From positions 434,001 through 498,000 of the forward strand of contig NZ_CABPST010000003.1 of assembly GCF_902459805.1 (NCBI RefSeq): a DNA stretch of 64,000 nt, written 5' to 3'. Position numbers and translations under genes: made by a program. The notes under the pieces are model-generated. The model saw nothing but the letters and a program-made list of their open reading frames with translations. It was not told the origin of the DNA and searched no databases. How positions within the stretch are numbered: the stretch's first letter is position 1; each line of letters begins with the position of its first letter. Positions 9,513 through 19,412 of the stretch are shown in pieces. Source of the stretch: Pandoraea bronchicola (lineage in GTDB: Bacteria > Pseudomonadota > Gammaproteobacteria > Burkholderiales > Burkholderiaceae).

Positions 9513-10850
9513 ATGAAACCCGTGATCGCGCTCGTAGGGCGCCCCAACGTCGGCAAATCGACGCTATTCAACCGTTTGACCCGCTCGCGCGACGCGCTCG
9601 TCGCCGACATGCCAGGGCTCACGCGCGACCGTCACTATGGCGAGGGGCGCGTTGGCGAGCATCCGTACCTGCTGATCGACACCGGTGGCTTCGAACCTGT
9701 GGCCAAGGAGGGTATCTTCCACGAAATGGCCAAGCAGACGCGCCAGGCCGTGGTCGAGGCCGACGTGGTGATCTATATCGTGGACGGGCGTCAGGGTCTC
9801 ACGCCGCATGATCAGATCATTGCCGACTACCTGCGCAAGACCGGGCGCAAGATCATGCTCGTGGTCAACAAGGCCGAGGGCATGAAATATTCGGCGGTTG
9901 CCAACGAATTCTACGAACTCGGTCTGGGCGACCCGCTTGCGATCTCGGCCGCGCATGGCGACGGTGTCAAGGAAGTCATCGACGAAGCCATCGCGCCGTT
10001 TTACGCGAATCAGGACGAGAGCGAAGAGGACAAGCAGAACGATGGGCGAGTCAAGATCGCCATCGTCGGGCGCCCGAACGTGGGCAAATCGACGCTGGTC
10101 AATACGCTCCTCGGTGAAGAGCGTGTGATTGCATTCGACATGCCGGGGACCACACGTGATTCGATCCACATCGAGTTCGAGCGTCAGGGGCGCAAATACA
10201 CGCTGATCGATACGGCCGGTCTGCGCCGTCGCGGCAAGGTATTCGAGGCAGTCGAGAAGTTCTCGGTTGTGAAAACACTGCAATCGATCGCCGATGCGAA
10301 CGTCGTGATCCTCATGCTGGACGCCCGTCAGGACATTTCCGATCAGGATGCGCATATTGCCGGCTTCATCGTCGAATCGGGGCGTGCGCTGGTCGTTGGC
10401 GTGAACAAGTGGGACGGGTTGGACGAGTACACCCGCGAGCAGACCAAGCAGGAGCTGGAGCGAAAGCTCAAGTTCCTCTCCTTTGCCAACTTTCACTTCG
10501 TTTCGGCCGCGAAGGCCACGGGCATTGGCCCGCTGATGCGTTCGGTGGACGAGGCCTATGCGGCGGCGATGAGCAAACTGCCCACGCCGAAGCTCACGAA
10601 AGCGCTCATCGAGGCGGTGGAGCATCAGCAGCCACGTCGTTCCGGGTTCTCGCGCCCGAAGCTGCGCTACGCACACCAAGGGGGCTCGAACCCGCCGATC
10701 ATCGTCATTCACGGGAATAGTCTTGATGGTGTGACCGATACCTATCGGCGTTACCTTGAGAACCGTTTCCGCGAAACTTTTAAGTTGAAGGGCACTCCAT
10801 TACGCATAGAGTTCCGGAACAGCGCGAACCCTTACGCCAAGGGCGAGTGA
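9513..10850 (+). CDS. der: Ribosome biogenesis GTPase Der
   Basis: A 445-residue protein with two tandem Ras-like GTPase domains and a C-terminal KH-like domain, the diagnostic layout of Der (EngA), needed for 50S subunit maturation. The G1 motifs are [12 protein letters not shown] (about residue 8) and [12 protein letters not shown] (about residue 188); the NKxD motifs are NKAE and NKWD. The first NKxD is atypical (NKAE), as in many Der proteins. The KH-like end ([13 protein letters not shown]) is conserved. Confidence 0.97.
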   Translation: MKPVIALVGRPNVGKSTLFNRLTRSRDALVADMPGLTRDRHYGEGRVGEHPYLLIDTGGFEPVAKEGIFHEMAKQTRQAVVEADVVIYIVDGRQGLTPHDQIIADYLRKTGRKIMLVVNKAEGMKYSAVANEFYELGLGDPLAISAAHGDGVKEVIDEAIAPFYANQDESEEDKQNDGRVKIAIVGRPNVGKSTLVNTLLGEERVIAFDMPGTTRDSIHIEFERQGRKYTLIDTAGLRRRGKVFEAVEKFSVVKTLQSIADANVVILMLDARQDISDQDAHIAGFIVESGRALVVGVNKWDGLDEYTREQTKQELERKLKFLSFANFHFVSAAKATGIGPLMRSVDEAYAAAMSKLPTPKLTKALIEAVEHQQPRRSGFSRPKLRYAHQGGSNPPIIVIHGNSLDGVTDTYRRYLENRFRETFKLKGTPLRIEFRNSANPYAKGE

Positions 10851-10869
10851 AAGCCAGTCCAGGGCGGGG

Positions 10870-10976
10870 TTTTGCTGGCGACGCTAGCAAAATCAGCTAT
10901 AGTGTGGAAGTCAGGGCGGGAAGCGCGCACACGCCTTGGCTTACGGTCATTTGCTAAAAATACAATGGAGTAACTT
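10870..10976 (+). promoter_or_regulatory. Hairpin and probable promoter region upstream of hfq
   Basis: TTTTGCT (10870-10876) and AGCAAAA (10886-10892) form a short inverted repeat after der. A -10-like TATAGT follows at 10898-10903. The best upstream hexamer, TTGCTG (10872-10877), is 20 bases away, so the sigma70 match is only moderate. The hfq ATG is at 10977, preceded by GGAGTAACTT. Confidence 0.4.
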
Positions 10977-11213
10977 ATGAGCAACAAAGGGCAACTTCTA
11001 CAAGACCCGTTTCTGAACGCCTTGCGTAAGGAGCATGTTCCCGTCTCGATCTATCTGGTCAACGGTATCAAGCTGCAGGGAAACATCGAGTCGTTCGACC
11101 AGTATGTCGTCCTGCTGCGCAACACGGTCACCCAAATGGTGTACAAGCACGCCATTTCGACGGTCGTGCCTGCGCGTCCGGTGAATTTCCATCCGGAAGC
11201 CGAGCAGTCCTGA
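10977..11213 (+). CDS. hfq: RNA chaperone Hfq
   Basis: A 78-residue Sm-like hexameric RNA chaperone that promotes sRNA-mRNA pairing. Sm1 ([20 protein letters not shown]) and Sm2 with [10 protein letters not shown] are intact. The start of the mature fold ([15 protein letters not shown]) is canonical and the C-terminal tail is short, as in other Burkholderiales. A GGAG ribosome-binding site precedes the ATG. hflX follows across a hairpin. Confidence 0.98.
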   Translation: MSNKGQLLQDPFLNALRKEHVPVSIYLVNGIKLQGNIESFDQYVVLLRNTVTQMVYKHAISTVVPARPVNFHPEAEQS

Positions 11214-11220
11214 TTCAGGC

Positions 11221-11260
11221 TCGCCCGACCGGGAGTCTCTCCGGCCGGGCGAATTTCTCT
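11221..11260 (+). terminator. Hairpin between hfq and hflX (terminator or attenuator)
   Basis: TCGCCCG (11221-11227) pairs with CGGGCGA (11246-11252), with additional CCGG pairing inside, and is followed by ATTTCTCTT. It starts seven bases after the hfq stop, so it could end most hfq transcripts while letting some continue into hflX. Confidence 0.65.
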
Positions 11261-11276
11261 TCCCCATCGCCCGCTC

Positions 11277-12482
11277 TTGTCCAACAGCCCCAATACCCAT
11301 CCCCAGCGTAGCTTGACGATCAACGCCGCGCTCGTCGGCATCGATTTCGGCAAACTCGATTTCGAAGCCAGTCTCCAGGAACTCGACCTTCTGACGCAAT
11401 CCGCAGGCGCTACGCCTGTCGTGACCATTACCGGTCGCCGTCATAGCCCTGATGCAAAGCTCTTCATCGGCAGCGGTAAGGCCGAAGAACTGCGTGTCGC
11501 GATCGAAGAGTACGACGTCGAACTGGTGATTTTCAATCACGCCCTGACACCCGGTCAGCAGCGTAACCTCGAACACCTGCTGCAGCGTCGCGTGGTCGAT
11601 CGCACCAGCCTGATCCTCGATATCTTTGCCCAACGTGCCAAGAGTCATGAGGGCAAGCTGCAGGTCGAACTTGCGCAGTTGCAGTACCTGTCCACACGCC
11701 TGGTGCGCGCCTGGACCCACTTGGAACGTCAGAAGGGCGGTATCGGTCTGCGCGGCCCGGGTGAGACGCAGTTGGAAACCGACCGTCGTCTGCTCGGCGA
11801 TCGCGTGAAGTCGCTCACCGGCCGTCTCGAGAAGCTCAAGCGGCAGCACGACACGCAACGTCGCGCGCGTGCGCGCAGCGGCACCATGTCGATCTCGCTG
11901 GTTGGCTATACGAACGCGGGTAAATCCACGCTGTTCAACGCGATGACGAAGGCCAACGCCTACGCTGCGGATCAGTTGTTTGCCACGCTCGATACTACGT
12001 CCCGTCGTGTTTATCTTGGCGATGTCGGGAACATCGTGCTGTCTGATACTGTCGGATTCATCCGCGAGCTGCCGCACCAGTTGGTTGCGGCATTCCGGGC
12101 GACGCTTGAGGAGACGGTACACGCTGACATGCTGCTGCATGTGGTGGATGCCTCGAGTCAGGTGCGTCAGGAGCAGATGGCCGAGGTCAATGCCGTTTTG
12201 GCGGAGATCGATGCGGCCAACATCCCGCAGATTCTCGTGTGGAACAAGATCGACGCGGTGCCGGAACTGGCCGCACAAGGGCCGAGAATCGAACGGGATG
12301 AAGCCGGGCGCATTACGCGCGTCTTTCTGAGCGCGCGCACCGGCCAGGGCCTCGACCTGCTGCGTGAGGCCATTAGTGAGGCGGTTGTGGCCGGCACTGC
12401 TGGGTTACAATCGCAGATCGAAGCGCCCGATGTCCGGCTCATCGACCGTTGGGGCGATGTGCCGCGCGCAGAAGACAGATAA
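11277..12482 (+). CDS. hflX: GTPase HflX
   Basis: A 401-residue ribosome-associated GTPase that splits stalled 70S ribosomes. The N-terminal HflX domain (ALVGIDFGKLDFEASLQEL) is followed by the glycine-rich linker IGLRGPGETQLETDRR and a G domain with GYTNAGKSTLFN (G1), DTVGFIRELP (G3) and NKID (G4). The first usable start is TTG at 11277; no in-frame ATG lies between it and the conserved N-terminus and no clear ribosome-binding site precedes it. It belongs to the hfq-hflX-hflK-hflC cluster. Confidence 0.93.
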   Translation: MSNSPNTHPQRSLTINAALVGIDFGKLDFEASLQELDLLTQSAGATPVVTITGRRHSPDAKLFIGSGKAEELRVAIEEYDVELVIFNHALTPGQQRNLEHLLQRRVVDRTSLILDIFAQRAKSHEGKLQVELAQLQYLSTRLVRAWTHLERQKGGIGLRGPGETQLETDRRLLGDRVKSLTGRLEKLKRQHDTQRRARARSGTMSISLVGYTNAGKSTLFNAMTKANAYAADQLFATLDTTSRRVYLGDVGNIVLSDTVGFIRELPHQLVAAFRATLEETVHADMLLHVVDASSQVRQEQMAEVNAVLAEIDAANIPQILVWNKIDAVPELAAQGPRIERDEAGRITRVFLSARTGQGLDLLREAISEAVVAGTAGLQSQIEAPDVRLIDRWGDVPRAEDR

Positions 12483-12722
12483 CACGAGACGTCGCACTGT
12501 GAAGGGCGGGTTGCCACGGGGAATACCGGCAGCGCAGCTCAACGCGGGTGACGAACTGGCAAGAGACTAGACGGAGGCCGGGCAAGGTCGCCGATCGGCA
12601 CACCAGAGATTCGGGAACTACGCGCGAACCGGCAGCATGCGCGCTCCGAAGTGAGGCGCGCCGGTCGCAACGCCAAGACCGCTTCAGTCACCACGCTTCT
12701 ACCTATGCTTCCAAGAGCTTTG

Positions 12723-14060
12723 ATGCGACGAGTTGGCTTGATTTTCTCCCTGAACGACCCGCGCTGGGGGCGGGACGGCGGCGGCGATACGCCGTCCGGT
12801 AATCAGGAGCCGAACCGCCCCGATCGCGCGAACAATCCGAATTCGCAAGATCCGAAGGAGCCGCAGCGCGGACCGCAAGGCCCGCAGCAGGATGGCCCGC
12901 CCGATCTCGACGAACTGTGGCGCGATTTCAATCGGCGTCTTAACCGTATCTTCGGCCGCAAGGGCGGCGGGGGCGGCAATAATGGCGGCTCGGGTAATTT
13001 CGCCGGCGGCTCGCGTGGATCGAGCATCGGTGTCGGCGTTGTCATCGCGCTCGCGTTCCTGATCTGGCTCGCCACGGGCGTCTTCATCGTTCAGGAAGGC
13101 CAGGTCGGTGTCGTCACGCAATTCGGCAAATATAAGTACACGACAACCTCGGGCATTCAATGGCGCCTGCCGTACCCGTTCCAGTCGGTCGAGATCGTCA
13201 ACATGTCGCAGATCCGTTCGGTCGAAATCGGCCGCTCGAATACGATTCGCGATACGGATCTGAAAGACTCGTCGATGCTCACGGGCGATGAAAACATCAT
13301 CGATGTGCGCTTTGCCGTGCAATACCGCATCAAAGATGCGACCGAGTTCCTGTTCAATAACGTGGACGCCGAATCATCGGTGAATCTGGCCGCACAAACG
13401 GCGGTTCGCGAGATCGTCGGCAAGAGCAAGATGGACTTCGTGCTCTACGCCGGTCGCGAAGAGATCGCCAACGAACTCGTCACCTCGATTCAGCGAATTC
13501 TCGACGATTACAAGACCGGCATTCTGGTCACGAGCGTAACGATGCAAAGCGTTCAGCCGCCCGAGCAGGTGCAGGCCGCTTTCGACGACGCCGTGAAGGC
13601 CGGTCAGGATCTGGAGCGCGCGAAGAATGAAGCGCAGGCCTACGCCAATAACGTGATTCCGCGTGCCAAGGGTACGGCATCGCGTCTGACGGAAGAGGCG
13701 GCCGGCTACAAGGCGCGTGTCGTGTCGCAAGCGCAGGGCGATGCCGATCGCTTCAAGGCGGTGCAGGAAGCCTATGCCAAGGCGCCGGGTGTCATTCGCG
13801 AGCGGATGTATCTGGACACGATGCAGCAGATCTACTCGCGTACCACGAAGATCATGGTGGATTCGAAGAACAACAGTCTGTTGTACCTGCCGTTGGACAA
13901 GATCATGGAGCGCTCGCGTGGCGACGCGTCACCTCCGGCGCCGGCCTCCGGCGCGGCTACGGGGGCGGCAGCGGGTGCGCCTGCGGCCGATGACAGCGGT
14001 GATGTCGACCATGATCGATCGCGTGCGGCATTGCGCAACCGCGACCGCGATTCACGCTAA
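12723..14060 (+). CDS. hflK: FtsH protease modulator HflK
   Basis: A SPFH/prohibitin-family membrane protein which with HflC forms a cage around FtsH. The Pro/Asn-rich N-terminus (PSGNQEPNRPDRANN) is followed by QDGPPDLDELWRDFNRRL, a Gly-rich linker, one membrane segment (GVGVVIALAFLIWLATGVFIV) and the SPFH domain (VVTQFGKYKYTTTSGIQW). I place the start at ATG 12723 (MRRVGLIFSLNDPRWGRD), with AAGAG at 12713-12717; the frame is open to 12651, and 12705 is a second candidate. It is followed after 12 bases by hflC. Confidence 0.92.
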   Translation: MRRVGLIFSLNDPRWGRDGGGDTPSGNQEPNRPDRANNPNSQDPKEPQRGPQGPQQDGPPDLDELWRDFNRRLNRIFGRKGGGGGNNGGSGNFAGGSRGSSIGVGVVIALAFLIWLATGVFIVQEGQVGVVTQFGKYKYTTTSGIQWRLPYPFQSVEIVNMSQIRSVEIGRSNTIRDTDLKDSSMLTGDENIIDVRFAVQYRIKDATEFLFNNVDAESSVNLAAQTAVREIVGKSKMDFVLYAGREEIANELVTSIQRILDDYKTGILVTSVTMQSVQPPEQVQAAFDDAVKAGQDLERAKNEAQAYANNVIPRAKGTASRLTEEAAGYKARVVSQAQGDADRFKAVQEAYAKAPGVIRERMYLDTMQQIYSRTTKIMVDSKNNSLLYLPLDKIMERSRGDASPPAPASGAATGAAAGAPAADDSGDVDHDRSRAALRNRDRDSR

Positions 14061-14072
14061 GGGGATAAGCGC

Positions 14073-14972
14073 ATGAACCGTATTGGAACCGTAATTGTTG
14101 CGCTGATCGTTCTGTTGATCGTGCTTGCCTCGACCATGTTCGTGGTGGATCAGCGCCGTTTTGCCGTGGTGTTCTCGCTGGGCGAGATCCGCGATGTCTA
14201 TAGCCAACCGGGCTTGAAATTCAAGTTGCCGCCGCCGCTCCAGACTGTGCTGTATCTGGACAAGCGCATCATGACCATCGATAACCCGGAGCCCGAGCGC
14301 TTCATCACGGCCGAGAAGAAGAACCTGATCGTCGACTCGTATGTGAAGTGGCGCATCGTCGACCCGCGCAAGTTCTACGTGAGCTTCAAGGGCGACAGCC
14401 GTCTGGCTCAGGATCGTCTGACGCAGCAGATTCGCTCGGCACTGCAGGAAGCGTTTACCAAGCGCACGGTGACTGAAGTGGTGTCGTCGCAGCGCGAACA
14501 GGTGATGCAGTGGGTCAAGCAGAAGGTCGGCGAAGATGCTGCGCAAGTGGGTATCGAAATTGTCGATGTGCGGATGCGTCGCGTCGATCTGGCGGCCGGC
14601 ATCAGCGATTCCGTCTATAGCCGGATGGCTGCCGAGCGCAAGCGCGTGGCGAACGAACTGCGTTCGACCGGTGCCGCCGAGGCCGAGCAGATTCGTGCCG
14701 ATGCCGACCGTCAGCGTGACGTGGTCGTGGCGGAAGCCTACGCCAAGGCCCAGCAGGTCAAGGGTGAGGGTGATGCGACTGCCGCAGGCATTTATGCGCA
14801 GGCGTTTGGCCGTGATCCGCAGTTCGCTCAGTTCTATCAGAGCCTCGAAGCGTACAAGGCGACGTTCCGTGACAAGGCGGACGTGATCATTGCCGACCCG
14901 AACAGCGATTTCTTCCGATTTATGCGCGGTTCCGGTGGTGCTGGCGCGTCGGGCGGAAAAGCGGGAAAATAA
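14073..14972 (+). CDS. hflC: FtsH protease modulator HflC
   Basis: A 299-residue partner of HflK: N-terminal membrane anchor (VIVALIVLLIVLASTMFVV), SPFH domain starting DQRRFAVVFSLGEI, and a helical C-terminal part rich in Ala/Glu/Arg (AAERKRVANELRSTGAAEAE). Its ribosome-binding site (AAGGGG) overlaps the end of hflK, indicating translational proximity. A very stable terminator lies 23 bases after the stop. Confidence 0.96.
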   Translation: MNRIGTVIVALIVLLIVLASTMFVVDQRRFAVVFSLGEIRDVYSQPGLKFKLPPPLQTVLYLDKRIMTIDNPEPERFITAEKKNLIVDSYVKWRIVDPRKFYVSFKGDSRLAQDRLTQQIRSALQEAFTKRTVTEVVSSQREQVMQWVKQKVGEDAAQVGIEIVDVRMRRVDLAAGISDSVYSRMAAERKRVANELRSTGAAEAEQIRADADRQRDVVVAEAYAKAQQVKGEGDATAAGIYAQAFGRDPQFAQFYQSLEAYKATFRDKADVIIADPNSDFFRFMRGSGGAGASGGKAGK

Positions 14973-14995
14973 TGCCTTTGACATCCGAGTAGCTG

Positions 14996-15030
14996 CCACC
15001 GCCCGCGTCAAACGCGGGCGGTGGCGTTTT
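14996..15030 (+). terminator. Strong terminator after hflC
   Basis: A perfect 13-bp stem (14996-15008 with 15012-15024) with a CAA loop is followed by CGTTTT. It ends the hfq/hflXKC unit. Confidence 0.85.
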
Positions 15031-15044
15031 GGCCGAGCCCCCCT

Positions 15045-15236
15045 GTGACCAGCAGCACGATAATTCTCGCTTTGGCCCTCATGCTGATCGTCGAGGGATT
15101 GTTTCCGTTTGTCGCCCCGGACCGGTGGCGGCAAAGTTTTCGTAAAATAACGGAAATGCCGTCCGGCCAGATTCGCTTCTTCGGTTTGGCCGCCGTCTCG
15201 CTGGGGCTGATCCTGATGCTGCTGGCCGACCACTAA
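15045..15236 (+). CDS. DUF2065 family small membrane protein
   Basis: A 63-residue protein with two hydrophobic helices ([19 protein letters not shown] and [19 protein letters not shown]) joined by the conserved loop [16 protein letters not shown]. This is the DUF2065 (YjeT-like) signature; function is unknown. E. coli yjeT also sits between hflC and purA, so position supports the call. I use GTG 15045: a start at 15021 would lie inside the hflC terminator stem and make the protein longer than its family. Confidence 0.85.
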   Translation: MTSSTIILALALMLIVEGLFPFVAPDRWRQSFRKITEMPSGQIRFFGLAAVSLGLILMLLADH

Positions 15237-15274
15237 AAGGCGCTTCCCCGCGCCGCCTGAATACCGAAATACCC

Positions 15275-16435
15275 ATGCCGAACTGGCTACTTCCCGAAAA
15301 TATCGCCGACGTGCTGCCGTCCGAGGCGCGCAAGATCGAAGATCTGCGCCGACTCATGCTCGATCGTTTCCGCACCTATGGGTACGAATTGGTGATGCCG
15401 CCGCTGCTCGAGTACGTCGAGTCGTTGCTGACCGGCACCGGCCACGACCTCGATTTGCGCACGTTCAAGCTCGTCGACCAGCTCTCGGGCCGCACGATGG
15501 GCCTGCGCGCCGACATCACCCCGCAGATCGCCCGTATCGACGCCCATTTGCTCAACCGCAAGGGCGTGACGCGTCTGTGCTATGCGGGCAGCGTGCTGTT
15601 CACGCGCCCGCGCAACCTGCTGGCCACGCGCGAGCCGTTCCAGATCGGTGCTGAAATCTTCGGACACAGCGGGCTGGAAGCCGATCTCGAGATTCAGGAA
15701 TTACTGCTTTATTGCCTGCAACTTGCCGGTCTGAAGCAGATTCGTATCGATTTGTGCCACGCAGGGGTTCTGGAAGCGCTGATCGAGCGCGTGCCGGCCG
15801 CTGAGGCTATCGAGAGCCAATTGTTCGGGGCCCTGGCCACCAAGGATGTGCCGCAACTCGAGGCGTTGACTCGCGATCTGCCGGCGCACCTGCGCGACGC
15901 GCTGCTGGCGTTGACCACGTTGTATGGTGAGCCGTCCGAGACGCTCGCCCGTGCCCGAAAGGTATTGCCGGATCTGCCCGGTGTGAAGGCTGCGCTCGAC
16001 GATTTGGCCTATCTGGCGGCCTCGCAAAGCAAGGATGGCCCGGCGGTGTTGTCCATCGATCTGGCCGATCTGCGTGGCTATCAGTACCACAGCGGCGTGA
16101 TGTTCGCGGCGTATGTCGACGGCATTCCCAATGCGATTGCCCGTGGTGGCCGCTACGACAAAGTGGGGCAGGCGTTCGGTCGTGACCGTCCGGCAACGGG
16201 TTTTTCGCTCGATTTGCGTGAGTTGGCCGCAATTTCGCCGGTGGAAGCCCGTAGTAACGCGATTTTGGCGCCTGCGGACGACGTGCCGGGACTGCGTGCC
16301 AAGATCGACAGCCTGCGCGATGCGGGCGAGGTCGTCATCCGCATGCTGCCGGGCCACGATCAGGATTTCGAGGAGTTCACGGGAGATCGTGTACTTGTCG
16401 AGAAAGCGGGCCAGTGGGTTGTGACACCCCGGTGA
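15275..16435 (+). CDS. hisZ: ATP phosphoribosyltransferase regulatory subunit HisZ
   Basis: A 386-residue paralogue of the histidyl-tRNA synthetase catalytic core that partners the short-form HisG in the first step of histidine synthesis. It starts [20 protein letters not shown], and contains [22 protein letters not shown] and [25 protein letters not shown]. It lacks the anticodon-binding domain of HisS. The hflC-DUF2065-hisZ-purA order is typical of Burkholderiales. Confidence 0.95.
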   Translation: MPNWLLPENIADVLPSEARKIEDLRRLMLDRFRTYGYELVMPPLLEYVESLLTGTGHDLDLRTFKLVDQLSGRTMGLRADITPQIARIDAHLLNRKGVTRLCYAGSVLFTRPRNLLATREPFQIGAEIFGHSGLEADLEIQELLLYCLQLAGLKQIRIDLCHAGVLEALIERVPAAEAIESQLFGALATKDVPQLEALTRDLPAHLRDALLALTTLYGEPSETLARARKVLPDLPGVKAALDDLAYLAASQSKDGPAVLSIDLADLRGYQYHSGVMFAAYVDGIPNAIARGGRYDKVGQAFGRDRPATGFSLDLRELAAISPVEARSNAILAPADDVPGLRAKIDSLRDAGEVVIRMLPGHDQDFEEFTGDRVLVEKAGQWVVTPR

Positions 16436-16479
16436 ACTTCGCTGAAAAAAGCGGCACTAGCGTCCGTCAACACGGGTAG

Positions 16480-17850
<1,371 letters not shown>

Positions 17851-17877
17851 AATACCGTAGGACTGGCAAGGCACACC

Positions 17878-18414
17878 ATGAATCTGCCCCAAAACGACGA
17901 TAAGAACCTCTGGGTCTCGTGGGAAGAGTACCACCGACTGATCGAGCGCCTGGCGCTCAAGGTCTACGAGTCCAACTGGAAGTTCGACAAGATCCTGTGT
18001 CTGGCCCGTGGTGGCTTGCGTGTGGGCGATCAGCTCGCACGCATCTACGACGTGCCGCTCGCGATTCTGGCGACCAGTTCGTATCGTGAAGCCGAAGGCA
18101 CCATTCGTGGCGATCTCGACATCGCCCAGTACATCACCATCACGCGCGGCGAGCTAGAAGGCCGCGTGCTGCTGGTCGACGATCTCGTCGATTCGGGCGT
18201 GACGCTCGAGCGCGTTGGCAAGCACCTCAAGGAGCGGTTCCCGAAGGTGACGGACGTGCGCTCCGCGGTGCTGTGGCACAAGGCGTGTTCGAAGGTGGCG
18301 CCGGACTACGCGGTCGATTTTCTGGCGACGAATCCTTGGATTCACCAGCCGTTCGAAGAGTACGACACGCTGCGCCCGCACAATTTGTCTGCGTGGATCA
18401 AGCGCGGCACCTGA
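17878..18414 (+). CDS. Phosphoribosyltransferase (hypoxanthine/xanthine-type)
   Basis: A 178-residue type I phosphoribosyltransferase. The PRPP-binding motif is VLLVDDLVDSGVTLE (about residues 98-112), and the N-terminal half has FDKILCLARGGLRVGDQLA. It resembles the Gpt/hypoxanthine salvage group commonly found after purA in this family; the exact base is not readable from sequence. It lies 27 bases after purA, so it is co-transcribed, and a terminator follows. Confidence 0.85.
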   Translation: MNLPQNDDKNLWVSWEEYHRLIERLALKVYESNWKFDKILCLARGGLRVGDQLARIYDVPLAILATSSYREAEGTIRGDLDIAQYITITRGELEGRVLLVDDLVDSGVTLERVGKHLKERFPKVTDVRSAVLWHKACSKVAPDYAVDFLATNPWIHQPFEEYDTLRPHNLSAWIKRGT

Positions 18415-18472
18415 GGGGTCCTGGTAAGACGCGGACGCGTTGAGAGGCGTTGTCCGGTAGGGAATCCCTGGC

Positions 18473-18516
18473 AAACAGGCGGTGACATCGGAAGATGCAC
18501 TGCCTGTTTTGTTTTG
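18473..18516 (+). terminator. Terminator after the purA operon
   Basis: AAACAGGC (18473-18480) pairs with GCCTGTTT (18502-18509), with extra GTG/CAC pairing inside, and is followed by TGTTTTG. Confidence 0.7.
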
Positions 18517-18682
18517 TGCGCATGTCCCCGGCTTCCCGTTACCGCCTTGGCGTGTAATGGCTCGGCGAGGCCATTTGGCGGGCAAAATCCCCTCTGCTCG
18601 AGGCTTCGTTGATTCGGATGACGTGATTTCATTCAATATCGGTCACGACCTTTGTGGATGCCTCGTCCGTAGTTCCGTCACG

Positions 18683-19315
18683 ATGAATGGGTTTCGCCTA
18701 TCCCCCGCGATTTTCTCCGTGTGGCTCGCTGGCCTGATGGCGCTGGCCAGCACGTCGAGTCTTGCCGCGTCGGCCGTGGCGGGGGTGCGCACCGCGAACG
18801 GGCTTCGATACGTGTATGTGACTAACCAGACATCGATGGCCAAGGCCAAGCTTGCCGCGTTGGATCGATGCAGAACCCAACTCGCGTCAGGCAGCCGGGG
18901 AGGGCGGTGTGAGGTGCTGATGTCCGGAAACGGTCCGGCTTATTGGGCGGTCGTGCGTGCAAGCAATGGCGAAGTTGGGGTGGCGCTCGGCGACACGCAG
19001 ACATCTGCCGTTCAGGACGCATTTGTGGTTTGCCAGCGCGGTGGAGAATGCTCTGCCGACAGCCCACACATCTGGTTCGATAATGGTCAGCGTCCGGGGA
19101 AGCGCTTGCCGCCACCTCAGGCGGCCCAACCTGTGCCAGTGCAGTGCAAGATACCGACTGGACAGGTCGTACGCATGCAGACCCGATGTATCAACGGTGA
19201 GTGCGTTCGGACCTATGAGAACGGCTGTACGGTCCGCTTCCAAGCCGCACGCTGTTTGGATCGAGAGACGAACAGCTACGTGTGGCGACCGAACGGTTGC
19301 GACGACGAGGGCTGA
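18683..19315 (+). CDS. Secreted Cys-rich protein with DUF4189-like repeats
   Basis: A 210-residue exported protein of unknown function. A signal peptide is visible (AIFSVWLAGLMALAS, cleavage near SLAASAVA). The middle has two segments with the pattern of small Ala-rich helix plus Cys (MAKAKLAALDRCRTQ and AVQDAFVVCQRGGE) around YWAVVRASNGEVGVALG, resembling the DUF4189 family. The C-terminal 70 residues are Pro-rich, then Cys-rich (RCINGECVRTYENGC). I place the start at ATG 18683, which gives the signal peptide; the frame is open to 18482. It has its own transcription unit between two terminators. Confidence 0.6.
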   Translation: MNGFRLSPAIFSVWLAGLMALASTSSLAASAVAGVRTANGLRYVYVTNQTSMAKAKLAALDRCRTQLASGSRGGRCEVLMSGNGPAYWAVVRASNGEVGVALGDTQTSAVQDAFVVCQRGGECSADSPHIWFDNGQRPGKRLPPPQAAQPVPVQCKIPTGQVVRMQTRCINGECVRTYENGCTVRFQAARCLDRETNSYVWRPNGCDDEG

Positions 19316-19362
19316 TCGCCCATTGAATGCCAGCTAGCTCTGCTAATCCTGGCATCAACGAA

Positions 19363-19386
19363 ATCGGGCGCCCGTAGGCGCCCGAT
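19363..19386. terminator. Bidirectional terminator between convergent genes
   Basis: ATCGGGCGCC (19363-19372) is perfectly complementary to GGCGCCCGAT (19377-19386) across a CGTA loop, between the forward secreted-protein gene and the reverse oligopeptidase gene. Confidence 0.75.
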
Positions 19387-19412
19387 ATTCATCTCGCTGA
19401 CCTTGTGCAGGA

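Noticed and set aside
15021-15236. Longer DUF2065 gene starting at GTG 15021
   Set aside because: That codon lies inside the perfect stem of the hflC terminator; starting at 15045 gives the normal family length.
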